Assembly: GCF_017814275.1 (NCBI RefSeq)
Contig: NZ_JAGIYQ010000001.1
Location: forward strand, 500,825 to 564,824
Origin: Gottfriedia endophytica
GTDB taxonomy: Bacteria > Bacillota > Bacilli > Bacillales > Bacillaceae_G
DNA: 64,000 nt
Direction of reading: 5' to 3'
Part shown: positions 8,537 through 17,970 of the stretch, one piece after another
Position numbering within the stretch: the stretch's first letter is position 1
How the letters are laid out: each line of letters begins with the position of its first letter
Position numbers and translations under genes: made by a program
Notes under the pieces: model-generated
What the model was told of the DNA's origin: nothing
Databases searched by the model: none
The model's input: the letters and a program-made list of their open reading frames with translations, nothing else

Positions 8537-9139
8537 TTACTTATTTCCTATAATTTTTGTCATTAATGTGATTACTTGCTTATTTGTGTGTTCAATTGTG
8601 CCATTATTATCAATTACATAGTCAGCTAATTTCACTTTTTCACTAACTGGAATTTGTGATTTTATCCTTGCCATCGCCTCTTCCTCTGAAAGTTTATTCC
8701 GTTCCATTAGTCGTTTGATTTGATTTTCTTCATCAACATATACGACAATTGTTTTTTCAACTAAACTCGTTAACTTACTTTCAAATAATAATGGAATATC
8801 TAAAATAACAATTCGATGCCCCTCATCCAATAACGCTTTCGATTGTTGAAGCATAACTTTCCTTACCTCAGGATGAACAATTTTATTTAATTCCTCGCGA
8901 CGGCCCGGATCATGGAATATAATTGCTCCAAGCGCTGGTCGATTAATTTCACCATTTTCCAATAAAATTTCTGTACCAAACGTATCAATTATATTTTGAT
9001 AAGCAACTTGCCCAACTTCAACAACTTGTTTCGCAATAACATCTGCATCAACAATCGGTATTCCAATCTCACTAATCATTTTTGAAACTGTACTTTTTCC
9101 ACTTGCTATACTACCTGTTAATCCTAATACCATCCCCAT
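8537..9139 (-). CDS. coaE: Dephospho-CoA kinase
   Basis: Last step of coenzyme A synthesis, phosphorylating the 3'-hydroxyl of dephospho-CoA with ATP. P-loop LTGSIASGKST at the N-terminus, the substrate region DADVIAKQVV, and the lid motif with IKRLMERNKLS. ATG at 9139 (MGMVLGLTG) follows AGAGGTG with about 8 bases; a GTG three codons earlier overlaps the ribosome site and is unlikely. 200 residues, usual length. In B. subtilis a gene (ytaF) sits between mutM and coaE; here there is none, only about 110 bp. Confidence 0.95.
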   Translation of the reverse strand: MGMVLGLTGSIASGKSTVSKMISEIGIPIVDADVIAKQVVEVGQVAYQNIIDTFGTEILLENGEINRPALGAIIFHDPGRREELNKIVHPEVRKVMLQQSKALLDEGHRIVILDIPLLFESKLTSLVEKTIVVYVDEENQIKRLMERNKLSEEEAMARIKSQIPVSEKVKLADYVIDNNGTIEHTNKQVITLMTKIIGNK

Positions 9140-9249
9140 CACACTCACACCTCTTCTATAAGGAAATAGACGTGAAATGATTCACGTCTATTGTCCACAT
9201 TTTTAATAATTCTATTAATCCCATATTTAAAAGGAATTTTTAATCCCTA

Positions 9250-10086
9250 TTAATCATTATTTTTTTTCTGGCAAATTGGACAATAGGATGTTCCTCGTCC
9301 ACCAACAACTATTTTTTCAATCTCGTGGCCACATTTGACACAAGGTAAGCCTTTCCTACCGTAGACTTTAAGAGTTTCTTGAAATGTTCCAATCTTCCCC
9401 TGAGAGTTTACATACGAACGAATTGTGCTTCCACCTTGATCGACTGCTTCCTGCAATGTTTCGATAATACAGGATACTAATTTATTAATTTCTTTATCAG
9501 TTAAAGAGGAAGCTGGTATTTCCGGATAAATTCCTGCCTTAAACAAAACTTCATCCACATAAATATTACCGAGTCCAACTAGAATCTCTTGATCTAATAA
9601 AGCAATCTTAATTTTACGATTCGTTTTTCTTAGCTTTTCTTTTAAGTAATCAGGTGTTAATTCATCTGATAAAGGTTCTGGACCTAATTTCACTAAAGGA
9701 GGTTGTTTTAATTCCTCCCCTTTAGTAAAAAGGTGCATGGTCCCGAATTTTCGTACATCCTGATATCTAAGCACCGTATGATCTGTAAATGCAAAACAAA
9801 CATGAGTATGTGGAGCTACTTCTTCATCTGAATGAAAAACTCGAAATTTACCTTCCATCCTTAAATGAGAAACGAGTACAAATTCATCCAATATAAATAA
9901 TAAAAATTTTCCACGGCGTTTTATATCTTGTATTGTTTGTCCTTGAAGAAGCAATTGAAATTCCTCTACTTCTTTAGGATGTTTTATGATGTTTTCCCAA
10001 GTAACAATAACGGATGAAATCTTTTTTCCACTAACTAAATCAACCAATGTCCTTCTGACTGTTTCTACTTCAGGTAATTCTGGCAT
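9250..10086 (-). CDS. mutM: Formamidopyrimidine-DNA glycosylase
   Basis: Removes 8-oxoguanine and other oxidised purines and nicks the DNA by beta,delta-elimination. The catalytic N-terminal proline and Glu are present after Met removal (PELPEVETVRR), followed by RRGKFLLF with the conserved Lys, the H2TH region (VGLGNIYVDEVLF), and a C-terminal zinc finger CVKCGHEI...YCPICQ. 278 residues, normal. It lies 22 bp after polA in the same direction and is probably transcribed with it. Confidence 0.96.
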   Translation of the reverse strand: MPELPEVETVRRTLVDLVSGKKISSVIVTWENIIKHPKEVEEFQLLLQGQTIQDIKRRGKFLLFILDEFVLVSHLRMEGKFRVFHSDEEVAPHTHVCFAFTDHTVLRYQDVRKFGTMHLFTKGEELKQPPLVKLGPEPLSDELTPDYLKEKLRKTNRKIKIALLDQEILVGLGNIYVDEVLFKAGIYPEIPASSLTDKEINKLVSCIIETLQEAVDQGGSTIRSYVNSQGKIGTFQETLKVYGRKGLPCVKCGHEIEKIVVGGRGTSYCPICQKKNND

Positions 10087-10108
10087 ACTTATTTTTCACC
10101 CAATCAAC

Positions 10109-12742
10109 TTATTTTGCTTCAAACCATGAATTTCCATAGTTATAATCAACCTTTAATGGAACACTTAATTTCACTGCGTTTTCCATTACTTCAGGTACGA
10201 TTTTTTCAAGAATTGGTATTTCTTCTTTTGGCGCCTCAAAGATTAATTCATCGTGTACTTGAAGTAATAGATTAGCTTGAAGCTTTTCTTCTTTTAATCG
10301 CTCTGCCATTAAGATCATTGCCTTCTTAATAATATCTGCAGCACTTCCTTGAATAGGTGTGTTCATAGCAGTTCTTTCTGCAAATCCACGAATATTAAAA
10401 TTCTTGCTCGTAATCTCAGGAATATAACGACGTCTATTTAAGATCGTGCTAACATATCCATCTAGCTTTGTTTTTTGAACAATGTCTGTCATGTATTCTT
10501 TTACTTTAGGGAAGCTCTTTAAATAATTCTCTATAAATGTAGCAGCCTCTTTTCTCGTAATCCCTAAGCTTTGTGATAATCCGTAGTCACTAATTCCATA
10601 GACAATCCCAAAATTTACTGCCTTTGCTTGACGACGCATATTACTTGTAACGTCATCTTTTTCCACATGAAAAACATCCATTGCAGTTTTTGTGTGAACA
10701 TCAAAATCATGTATAAACGCATCCATTAAATTTTCATCTTGAGCAATATGCGCAAGTACACGAAGCTCAATTTGTGAATAATCAGCTGCGAAAATAACCC
10801 AATCTTTTTCTGATGGAACAAATGCTTTACGAATCTTTCTTCCTTCTTCTAAACGGATTGGAATGTTTTGTAAATTTGGATCAACAGAGCTTAAGCGTCC
10901 TGTTTGTGCTAATACTTGGTTAAAACGTGTATGAATCTTGTTGTCTTCTTTATTAATCACTTTCAACAAACCTTCTACATACGTTGAGTTTAACTTACCA
11001 ACTTGTCTGTAATGAAGAATTTGAGGAATGATTTCATGTGCTGATTCTAATTTTTCTAACACATCTGCTGATGTTGAATAACCAGTTTTTGTTTTTTTGG
11101 CTGCAGGCAGATTTAATTTTTCAAATAAAATCACACCAAGTTGTTTTGGAGAATTGATGTTAAAGGACTCTCCAGCTAGTTCATAAATTTTTTGCTCTAA
11201 ATCTTTTAACGTAGCTGTTAGTTCAGTCCCCATATTTTGTAATGTTTCTTCATTTACCGAAACTCCATCAAATTCCATTTGTCCTAAAATAAAACATAAT
11301 GGAAGCTCTAAATCTAATAATAGATCTAGTTGTTCGTTTTTTTCTAACTCAGATTTTAACTTCTCTTTTAATTCATTTAGCGCAATTGTTTTACGAACGA
11401 TATAATCTGCTACGATTTCTTGTTCAGGAACTGACTGTTTTGCACCTTTTCCGTATATTTCTTCTGAAGTATTTACAGTAGTTGCTACCTTACCATTCAC
11501 CAAGTCTGCAAAATCTTTATTTGACTGAGATGGATCTAATACATAAGAAGCTAGTAATGGATCAAAGTTTATCCCCTCAAGAGAAATACCCTTCCATTTT
11601 AAAGCTACGTAGCTTGCTTTCGCATCATAAACAGTTTTGTTCGTCTGTTTATTTTCCAACCATTCTTTAAATACCGTAGAAGATAAAGCAACATCTGTTG
11701 GGATAAAGTAATTACCTTTTTCATGACTTAATCCCAATCCGATAATTGGTTCAGTATGATAGTTTTCCCCTACCATTTCAACAAATAAGCATGCGTTATC
11801 AGCTAAGTGGCTTTCTTCAACTGATGATAAAATATCAAAATTAATTTCATCTAATTCTTTTTGTGGCTCTTCTTTTGGTGACACATTTAATTTTGATAAC
11901 AAGGAAGTAAAGCCTAATGATTGAAATAAATCTACCACTCGATCCATTTCCACTTCTGTACGCACAGTATCTTGAATACCTATTTCAATTGGCGAATCAA
12001 TTTTAATCTTAGCAAGCTGCTTACTCATTAAGGCTTTATCTTGATTTTCTGTAAGGTTCTGAAGAAGTTTTGCACCACTGACCTCATCAATGTGCTCGTA
12101 AACTCCTTCCACTGTCTCAAATTGCTTTAATAATTTGATCGCAGTTTTTTCACCGACACCAGGCACTCCTGGAATATTATCCGATTTATCTCCCATTAAG
12201 CCTTTCATATCTACAATTTGCAATGGAGTTAGTTCATATTTTTCAAAAATAGCTGAAGGTGTAAATTCCTCAACTTCAGTAATCCCTTTTTTCGTCATAC
12301 TAACAGTAACATTCTCATCTACTAACTGGAGTAAGTCACGGTCTCCTGAGATAACTTTTACTTCTAGTCCCTCTTTAGAAGCTTGCCCTGCAAGCGTTCC
12401 GATAATATCGTCTGCCTCATAATTATCTAATTCATATCTAGCAATTCCATATGAATCTAACAATTGACGTACTAGAGGAAACTGCTCACTTAATTCAGGT
12501 GGCGTTTTTTGACGTCCGCCCTTATACTCTTCAAATGTTTGATGACGGAAAGTTGTTTTCCCAGCATCAAAAGCTACTAACATATGTGTAGGTTTCTCAT
12601 CCTCTAATATTTTCATCAACATCATTGCAAATCCGTAAATTGCATTCGTATGTATACCTTTGTCATTATTCAATAGTGGTAATGCAAAAAACGCACGATA
12701 CGTAATACTATTCCCATCAATTAAAACAAGTTTATTTTTCAA
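10109..12742 (-). CDS. polA: DNA polymerase I
   Basis: Repair and Okazaki-fragment polymerase. N-terminal 5'-3' exonuclease domain (LVLIDGNSITYRAFFALP; NYEADDIIGTLA; GVPGVGEKTA), a middle domain lacking clear 3'-5' exonuclease acidic residues as in other Bacillus, and a polymerase domain with motif A FAADYSQIELRVLAHIA, motif B RRQAKAVNFGIVYG and motif C LLQVHDELIFE. The start is the TTG at 12742, seven bases after GGGAGG; an upstream ATG would overlap that site. 877 residues. Heads a short operon with mutM. Confidence 0.96.
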   Translation of the reverse strand: MKNKLVLIDGNSITYRAFFALPLLNNDKGIHTNAIYGFAMMLMKILEDEKPTHMLVAFDAGKTTFRHQTFEEYKGGRQKTPPELSEQFPLVRQLLDSYGIARYELDNYEADDIIGTLAGQASKEGLEVKVISGDRDLLQLVDENVTVSMTKKGITEVEEFTPSAIFEKYELTPLQIVDMKGLMGDKSDNIPGVPGVGEKTAIKLLKQFETVEGVYEHIDEVSGAKLLQNLTENQDKALMSKQLAKIKIDSPIEIGIQDTVRTEVEMDRVVDLFQSLGFTSLLSKLNVSPKEEPQKELDEINFDILSSVEESHLADNACLFVEMVGENYHTEPIIGLGLSHEKGNYFIPTDVALSSTVFKEWLENKQTNKTVYDAKASYVALKWKGISLEGINFDPLLASYVLDPSQSNKDFADLVNGKVATTVNTSEEIYGKGAKQSVPEQEIVADYIVRKTIALNELKEKLKSELEKNEQLDLLLDLELPLCFILGQMEFDGVSVNEETLQNMGTELTATLKDLEQKIYELAGESFNINSPKQLGVILFEKLNLPAAKKTKTGYSTSADVLEKLESAHEIIPQILHYRQVGKLNSTYVEGLLKVINKEDNKIHTRFNQVLAQTGRLSSVDPNLQNIPIRLEEGRKIRKAFVPSEKDWVIFAADYSQIELRVLAHIAQDENLMDAFIHDFDVHTKTAMDVFHVEKDDVTSNMRRQAKAVNFGIVYGISDYGLSQSLGITRKEAATFIENYLKSFPKVKEYMTDIVQKTKLDGYVSTILNRRRYIPEITSKNFNIRGFAERTAMNTPIQGSAADIIKKAMILMAERLKEEKLQANLLLQVHDELIFEAPKEEIPILEKIVPEVMENAVKLSVPLKVDYNYGNSWFEAK

Positions 12743-12979
12743 GGTAAGACCTCCCTTACTCTCATTCATTTCTATTATAGGTAAATCTATCCTTTATCTT
12801 ACCATGACCACTAATTTTTTCGAAAAGAATTTATCTGAAAAAGAGAATCTCTTAAAAAATATATTTTGATTGAAAAATACATAAGTTATTAAAGGATATA
12901 CTACTTATTTCTCAATATAAATTCAATTAACATAAATCTACGCTTAGAGAAATTATAGCCTCAGCGTTATTTTATTTTG

Positions 12980-13203
12980 GTTGTTTTCGTATACATTGTC
13001 ATTATTTCAGTATGTGTAAGTTGATTTCCACTCCAGGATGCTCGCTTTCCTAGGGGCGTGAGCTGAGCCTCCTCGTCGCATACGCTCCTGCGGGGTCTCA
13101 GCCTTCCCGCATCTCCCACAGAAGCCCTTCACCCTTCCGTTCCAATCAACTTTTGTCTTTAAAATTAATCTCTCAAGAGCAACAACCTTTTTGAAATAAG
13201 CCA
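12980..13203. repeat. Family A repeat, copy 3
   Basis: From TTGTTTTCGTATACATTG to AAATAAGCC. Left arm TTGATTTCCACTCC and right arm TTCCAATCAAC are less well matched than in other copies. It lies in the 600-bp gap between polA and the next small gene; the rest of that gap is AT-rich and empty. Confidence 0.85.
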
Positions 13204-13206
13204 TAA

Positions 13207-13237
13207 ATAAAAGACCAAATCAAAAGTGATTTGGTCA
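13207..13237 (-). terminator. Terminator of small gene at 13.4 kb
   Basis: GACCAAATC and GATTTGGTC with a 6-base loop, followed by TTTTATTT on the minus strand. Confidence 0.7.
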
Positions 13238-13354
13238 GCTAATTAGTACCTTTATTTAGATGTTTTTGGGATAACCGAAACTCTTCATTAATGTGCAGTA
13301 AAAATACCACCCCAAAATTAGAAAAGGAATGAGGCCTCCAATTGAAGTTTCAAT

Positions 13355-13495
13355 CTATTGCTTTTTCACTTCATTAAGAGCTTCTGTATTAGATTTTCGA
13401 GGGGCAAAATACCCTTCAGTATTTACAACAGCAATTTCTTCTTCAAACTTGCTTTGTTTTTTCTTTTTTACATGCGGATTTTGATTGTGACCCAT
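13355..13495 (-). CDS. Small hydrophilic protein, 46 residues
   Basis: Starts MGHNQNPHVKKKKQSK behind GGAGGTGATAAAG, an excellent ribosome site with correct spacing, and ends in TAG. The product is highly charged, has no membrane segment and no cysteine, and resembles in composition the small basic proteins common in Bacillus, but I do not recognise the family. A terminator lies about 120 bp downstream. The strong ribosome site and clean frame argue that it is real. Confidence 0.65.
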   Translation of the reverse strand: MGHNQNPHVKKKKQSKFEEEIAVVNTEGYFAPRKSNTEALNEVKKQ

Positions 13496-13671
13496 CTTTA
13501 TCACCTCCATGAATAGTATTTGCCACATTTCGAAGATTTTTTCGGATGTATTGTTAACAAAAAGTGGAAAGATGTTTGTTATAAAAAAACTGGGAGCGTG
13601 TTAAACAAGGAAAGGAAATGCACTTACTATATTGAATAGTAATAAATAAGTCATAAAATAGTGGAGGTATA

Positions 13672-13848
13672 ATGAAACAAATATTTGCTACTATTTATAT
13701 CTGTATTTCACTTATAATGTTCTTCAGTATTTTTCTTGTTAGATATTCACAAGAGTCTTGTGTTTTTTATTTTCCTGTCATCACTTTAATTATTGGTTTA
13801 TTTTATCTAATAGGGGATTCGTATCAGAAATGGATTAATAAAAAATAA
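13672..13848 (+). CDS. Small two-helix membrane protein, 58 residues
   Basis: Begins MKQIFATIYICIS after GTGGAGG with 4 bases spacing. Two hydrophobic stretches (about residues 5-22 and 32-47) are separated by the short segment VRYSQESCVF, so both ends probably lie on the same side of the membrane. It ends in a basic tail KWINKK. Flanked by a plus-strand terminator. Family not recognised. Confidence 0.6.
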   Translation: MKQIFATIYICISLIMFFSIFLVRYSQESCVFYFPVITLIIGLFYLIGDSYQKWINKK

Positions 13849-13877
13849 TTTATACTTTAGTTGAATTAGCAAACACT

Positions 13878-13909
13878 ACGACTATCCTATATTTCGGACA
13901 GTCGTTTTA
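13878..13909 (+). terminator. Terminator of small membrane gene
   Basis: ACGACTATCC and GGACAGTCGT, one mismatch, 8-base loop, followed by TTTTAATTTT on the plus strand. The same stem core recurs in the terminator at 40.7 kb. Confidence 0.75.
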
Positions 13910-14033
13910 ATTTTGAAATATCAACAGCTAACAATAACCGACACAACACACTTTAAAAAAAAGAGGCTATTTTCTAAATAATAAAGTGAGAGTAGGAATG
14001 AAAGGTTAACTTTGGTTTTAACTCTTTACTCAA

Positions 14034-14221
14034 AGATTGTTCTTTTAAGATTTTTAATTTTAATGACAGAAGTTGATTGGAGCGGAAGGTGGGAGACTCC
14101 TGTGGGAATAGCGGGAAGGCTGAGACCCCGCAGGCTTGCCGAGGAGGCTCAGCTCATGCCCCACTGAAAGCGAGCATCCTGGAGCGGAAATCAACTTATC
14201 GCATTCTAAAATACTAACAAA
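14034..14221. repeat. Family A repeat, copy 4 (inverted)
   Basis: The only copy in opposite orientation. Reading leftwards it has TTGATTTCCGCTCC, the GCTGAGCCTCCTC core and GGTCTCAGCC, then TCAACTTCTGTC and a tail. An extra 60 bp or so separates the tail from a GGCTATTTTCTAA remnant at about 13967. Confidence 0.8.
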
Positions 14222-14223
14222 GT

Positions 14224-14400
14224 TTATTCACTCAACTCTCTCTCAAATACTAGCTCAACATAATCATGACCAGATTGCCTTACACTTGATTTCATTACTT
14301 GGTGTAATCTCCATCCACTCTTAGCATACGTTCCTACAACATCATAGTAATGACGATTTGTATTGTTTGTGTTCACTTTTACAGATTCATATTCAAACAA
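14224..14400 (-). CDS. DUF4177-like small protein
   Basis: A 58-residue frame starting at TTG (14400), seven bases after AGGGAGG. The product, MFEYESVKVNTN..., has the DUF4177 pattern: a short N-terminal strand, then YYDVVGTYAKSGWRLHQV and a final strand VELVFERELSE. Function of the family is unknown; members are small soluble proteins common in Firmicutes. It lies between the inverted family A repeat and the phoPR terminator. The non-ATG start and short length make it easy to miss. Confidence 0.75.
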   Translation of the reverse strand: MFEYESVKVNTNNTNRHYYDVVGTYAKSGWRLHQVMKSSVRQSGHDYVELVFERELSE

Positions 14401-14512
14401 TGAAATACCTCCCTTACATGAGCATCCTTTCTATAATCTACCCTAAATTACAGGAAGATAACTTCATAATTAGTCATGAATTTTAAATTAATTAAATAAA
14501 ATATATTTTAGG

Positions 14513-14548
14513 CAAAAAAAATCCCGGGAATAAATTAATATTCCCGGT
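14513..14548 (-). terminator. Terminator of phoP-phoR
   Basis: CCGGGAATA and TATTCCCGG with a 6-base loop, followed by eight T on the minus strand. About 95 bp past the phoR stop. Confidence 0.9.
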
Positions 14549-14642
14549 TTAAAATTCAACACCTTGGATGAAGGGGTTTTCATCTATTATTGTAACAAGC
14601 TTTTGTTAACATCGAATAAATACACTGTAAAAGGAATGTAAA

Positions 14643-16412
14643 TTATTGGATATTTTTCTTATTTAATGTCACGATGAAAGTTGTTCCTTGTCCAAGTTTG
14701 CTTTCCACTTCAATGTTTCCTTTGTGGGCTTCAACTAAATGCTTTACAATGGCTAATCCTAATCCAGTTCCTCCTGAATTTCGACTTCTAGCTTTATCCA
14801 CACGATAAAACCTTTCGAAAATTCGAGGGATCTCTTCTTTTCCAATACCAACACCAGTATCACTTACACGAATGGAAACAGAGTTTTCATTTTCTGAAGC
14901 TGTAATAAATACTTTGCCACCAGACTGAGTATATAAAAGTGCATTATCAATTAGATTAATAAATACTTGCTTTAAGCGAAGTGCATCTCCAGCAACGATT
15001 AGTGGATTTTTTATATAATTTTTAAATTCAATATTTTTCTCTTGTGCTTTTTGAGATAGCATTTGAAAAATCTCATCTATTACAGTCTGTAAATTCACTT
15101 TTGAAATCTCTAGTTTAAATCCTTGCTGTTCAATTTTTGATAGATCTAATAAATCTTGTATTAACGACTGCATTCGATCGCTCTCAGATAAGATAATCGA
15201 TAAGAAGTTTTCACATAAAGCTTGGTCTTTCATCGCTCCATCAAGAAGCGTTTCTGTGAAACCTTTTATTGATGTAATAGGAGTTTTTAACTCATGGGAT
15301 ACATTGGCAAAGAAATCTTTTCTTACTTGTTCAAGTTTCTTTAATTCCGTTATATCATGAAATACTAGGACAATTCCTTTCCATTCATGGTTGATCCCTA
15401 TAATTGGAGCTCCATATACTTCAAAGTGTTTTCGTACAATTTTTAAAGGTAACACAATTTGTTTTCGAATTTTAATTTCTTTGAGAAAGATTTGCTCAAC
15501 AATTTCTATAATTTCGTGATGTTGAAATGCATCATGATACAATTCACCTTCAATAAAGCGTGCAGACACATTAAAAATTTCTTCATATGTGCGATTCACT
15601 AAATTAACAGTACCTCTACTATTAATCAAAACCACACCACTACCAATATTTTGAATTAATGTGTTTAAACGATCTTGTTGCATTTCTTGCTCTAAAGTCA
15701 TCTTTTGAAGGTTTTTAGCAAGGACATTCATAGCCTCACTTAACGTACTTGTTGTGGCATCTTCTCTTGAATAGATTCTCGCTTTATAGTTCCCTTTTGC
15801 TAACTCCAATGCTACTTGAGTAATTTCATCAATTGGTCTAGAAAACTGATTTGAATAACGAATAATTAAAATAATCATTGTAAATATCGTTATACCAAGG
15901 AGAGAAAAAAGATACATCCAGAGACTTTTATATACGTCCTTAATTGAAGCAATTGAATAATTCACAAAAATATATTTCTTGTTTCCTTGTGGATCTTCTA
16001 TCTGTTTGCCATATGTTCTCTGACCTGATGTACTATCTTTAATTAAAATTGAATTATTTTTATTCCCTAATTCTTTAAAAAATTTATTACGTTGTGAATC
16101 ACTTACGTTTATTTCTTTTCCATTCTTATTGGATGACGAAACAATTAATTTTTTGTGTTCGTCAAAAACAGATATAGACATTTTCAAATTACGTGAAATA
16201 TCTTTTATTGTCTCATTAAATCCTACTGTATCAGACAAAGAATCTTTCTCAATTAAAGTAGATAGTAAGTTAATCTCATTTTCTACCCTTAAATCGTAGC
16301 TTTTTAAATAAAAGCCTTTAAATGTTTGGCCAAGTACAATCCCTAATCCGATTAATACAACAATTACTATAGTACATAGTCCAATTAAAAGCTTCCGATT
16401 TAATTTACTCAT
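14643..16412 (-). CDS. phoR: Phosphate-sensing histidine kinase PhoR
   Basis: Membrane kinase that phosphorylates PhoP under phosphate limitation. In 589 residues: a transmembrane helix at about 8-28, an extracytoplasmic sensor domain, a second helix at about 165-187, HAMP (RPIDEITQVALELAKGNY), PAS domain near 255-350, the HisKA box with phospho-acceptor His in FFANVSHELKTPITS, and the ATPase domain with N box, DTGVGIG and GTGLGLAIVKHL. Overlaps the end of phoP by 8 bp, so translation is coupled. Normal length. Confidence 0.95.
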   Translation of the reverse strand: MSKLNRKLLIGLCTIVIVVLIGLGIVLGQTFKGFYLKSYDLRVENEINLLSTLIEKDSLSDTVGFNETIKDISRNLKMSISVFDEHKKLIVSSSNKNGKEINVSDSQRNKFFKELGNKNNSILIKDSTSGQRTYGKQIEDPQGNKKYIFVNYSIASIKDVYKSLWMYLFSLLGITIFTMIILIIRYSNQFSRPIDEITQVALELAKGNYKARIYSREDATTSTLSEAMNVLAKNLQKMTLEQEMQQDRLNTLIQNIGSGVVLINSRGTVNLVNRTYEEIFNVSARFIEGELYHDAFQHHEIIEIVEQIFLKEIKIRKQIVLPLKIVRKHFEVYGAPIIGINHEWKGIVLVFHDITELKKLEQVRKDFFANVSHELKTPITSIKGFTETLLDGAMKDQALCENFLSIILSESDRMQSLIQDLLDLSKIEQQGFKLEISKVNLQTVIDEIFQMLSQKAQEKNIEFKNYIKNPLIVAGDALRLKQVFINLIDNALLYTQSGGKVFITASENENSVSIRVSDTGVGIGKEEIPRIFERFYRVDKARSRNSGGTGLGLAIVKHLVEAHKGNIEVESKLGQGTTFIVTLNKKNIQ

Positions 16413-17121
16413 CTAATCTTGGTTCCTCTAATTTATAACCTAATCCACGAATCGTTTTTATATAAACTGGTTTCTTAGTATCACGTTCAATTTTTTCACG
16501 TAAATGACTAATATGAACATCAACAATTCGAGTATCTCCAGCAAAATCATAGTTCCAAACTGCACTTAGCAATTGATCTCTAGTTAGAACTCTTCCTTTA
16601 TTTTTAACTAAATAATATAACAGCTCAAATTCCTTTGGAGTAAGTTCTAGCTTTTCATCTGCAACATATGCCTCATAATATTCAGGTAAAACTTTCAAAT
16701 CAGCAATGCGAATGGCATCTGTTTCTTCTACTTGTTGTACAGGAGTTTCTACAATTTTACTTCTTCTTAAAATAGCTTTAACCCTAGCAACAACTTCTCT
16801 TGGACTAAAAGGCTTCGTCATATAATCATCGGCACCTAATTCAAGCCCTAAAACTTTGTCAAATTCATCATCCTTAGCTGTTACCATTAAAATTGGCGTG
16901 ACATTTCTTTGCAATCTTAATTCTTTGCAAACCTCCATACCATCTTTTTTTGGTAGCATTAGATCTAACACAATTAGATCAGGACGTTCAATTTCAACCT
17001 TTGCCAGTGCCTCTTCTCCATCATTTGCCGACACGACTTCAAATCCTGCCTGCTCTAAATTAAATTTAATAAGCGTTAAGATATGTTCCTCATCATCAAC
17101 TACTAAAATTTTGTTGCTCAT
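16405..17121 (-). CDS. phoP: Response regulator PhoP
   Basis: OmpR/PhoB-type regulator of the phosphate-starvation regulon. Receiver domain with DDEEH acidic pair, phospho-acceptor Asp in LIVLDLMLPKKDG (about residue 53), and Lys in YMTKPFSPREV; a winged-helix DNA-binding domain follows (TPKEFELLYYLVKNKG...TIRGLGYKLE). 238 residues. First gene of the phoP-phoR operon, with a GGGGGG-type ribosome site. In B. subtilis it is transcribed from promoters near mdh; here a MaoC-like gene lies between. Confidence 0.96.
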   Translation of the reverse strand: MSNKILVVDDEEHILTLIKFNLEQAGFEVVSANDGEEALAKVEIERPDLIVLDLMLPKKDGMEVCKELRLQRNVTPILMVTAKDDEFDKVLGLELGADDYMTKPFSPREVVARVKAILRRSKIVETPVQQVEETDAIRIADLKVLPEYYEAYVADEKLELTPKEFELLYYLVKNKGRVLTRDQLLSAVWNYDFAGDTRIVDVHISHLREKIERDTKKPVYIKTIRGLGYKLEEPRLDE

Positions 17122-17250
17122 TATTTCCCCCCAGATTATCGTTTGAAAACCTCATCCAAGTATCTTTTTCTATAGCACGACTCAGTACTATCATACTAGA
17201 ATTAAATAATACCGTAAAGAAATCCTCATGACTTATAAAATATTTTCCAT

Positions 17251-17281
17251 AAAAATAAGAGAGTTTATACACTCTCCCGTT
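17251..17281 (-). terminator. Terminator after MaoC-like gene
   Basis: GAGAGT (17259-17264) and ACTCTC (17271-17276) plus flanking pairs, followed by TTATTTTT on the minus strand, immediately past the stop. Confidence 0.7.
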
Positions 17282-17282
17282 T

Positions 17283-17753
17283 TTAAAAATTATCATATAA
17301 TAAACTATTTGAAACCTCTAGCGTCGGTGGTACAACGATCAGTTTCCCTGAAGCAATTTGATTTTGCGCTTTGTTTAAAACGCTTACATTGATCGTAACT
17401 AACTTGTTTTCATTATCAATTGAATCAATCACAAAATGAATTGAGACTGTTTCATTATGATGGATATGTCCACTAAACTGTATCTCCATATTCACTATAT
17501 GTGATCCTGGTCCAGGTAAATGCTTTGTTACTGCAGATGAGATAACATTTGTTACTAACATACTTGGTACAATTGGTTTTTTGTATTTCGTTTGAGATGC
17601 GTAATTATATTGTGTATATAATGGATTTGTATCTCCTGTCATTGCTAGGTATAAGTAGATATGTTTTTCTTCAAAATGCTCAGTAATAATCAACTTTTCT
17701 CCAACCGATAAGTCCTCAAGTTTACGACCATTTTTTATTTTCTTTGTTAACAT
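17283..17753 (-). CDS. MaoC-like hot-dog domain protein
   Basis: Single hot-dog fold of the MaoC/R-hydratase group, which act on acyl-CoA or acyl-ACP. 156 residues. The hydratase-like signature is seen in MTGDTNPLYTQYNYA followed by PIVPSMLVTNVIS, and the core strand/turn HHNETVSIHFVI. The catalytic Asp-His pair of true R-hydratases reads D-T-N-P-L-Y here, with Tyr where His is usual, so enzymatic activity is uncertain. It stands alone between mdh and phoP with its own terminator; a similar gene is found at this place in other Bacillus. Confidence 0.75.
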   Translation of the reverse strand: MLTKKIKNGRKLEDLSVGEKLIITEHFEEKHIYLYLAMTGDTNPLYTQYNYASQTKYKKPIVPSMLVTNVISSAVTKHLPGPGSHIVNMEIQFSGHIHHNETVSIHFVIDSIDNENKLVTINVSVLNKAQNQIASGKLIVVPPTLEVSNSLLYDNF

Positions 17754-17929
17754 ATGAACCCTCCATTCAATTGATAGATTGATACACTTATTTTAAGTCT
17801 CTGTTAAATTAATTTTGATATTCATCAGAATGATCTCCTCGTTTTTTCGAAGAAGTGCATGGGATTATCCTTCTGAACAAACTATGTAGAAAAAAATATT
17901 AAAATTTAGCAGAGCCTATTTTAAAAAAA

Positions 17930-17949
17930 TTCGGGGAATACTCCCCGAA
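17930..17949 (-). terminator. Terminator of citZ-icd-mdh block
   Basis: TTCGGGG and CCCCGAA with a 6-base loop, then seven T on the minus strand; 22 bp past mdh. Confidence 0.9.
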
Positions 17950-17970
17950 TTTTCTATTTCTTATTATAAT

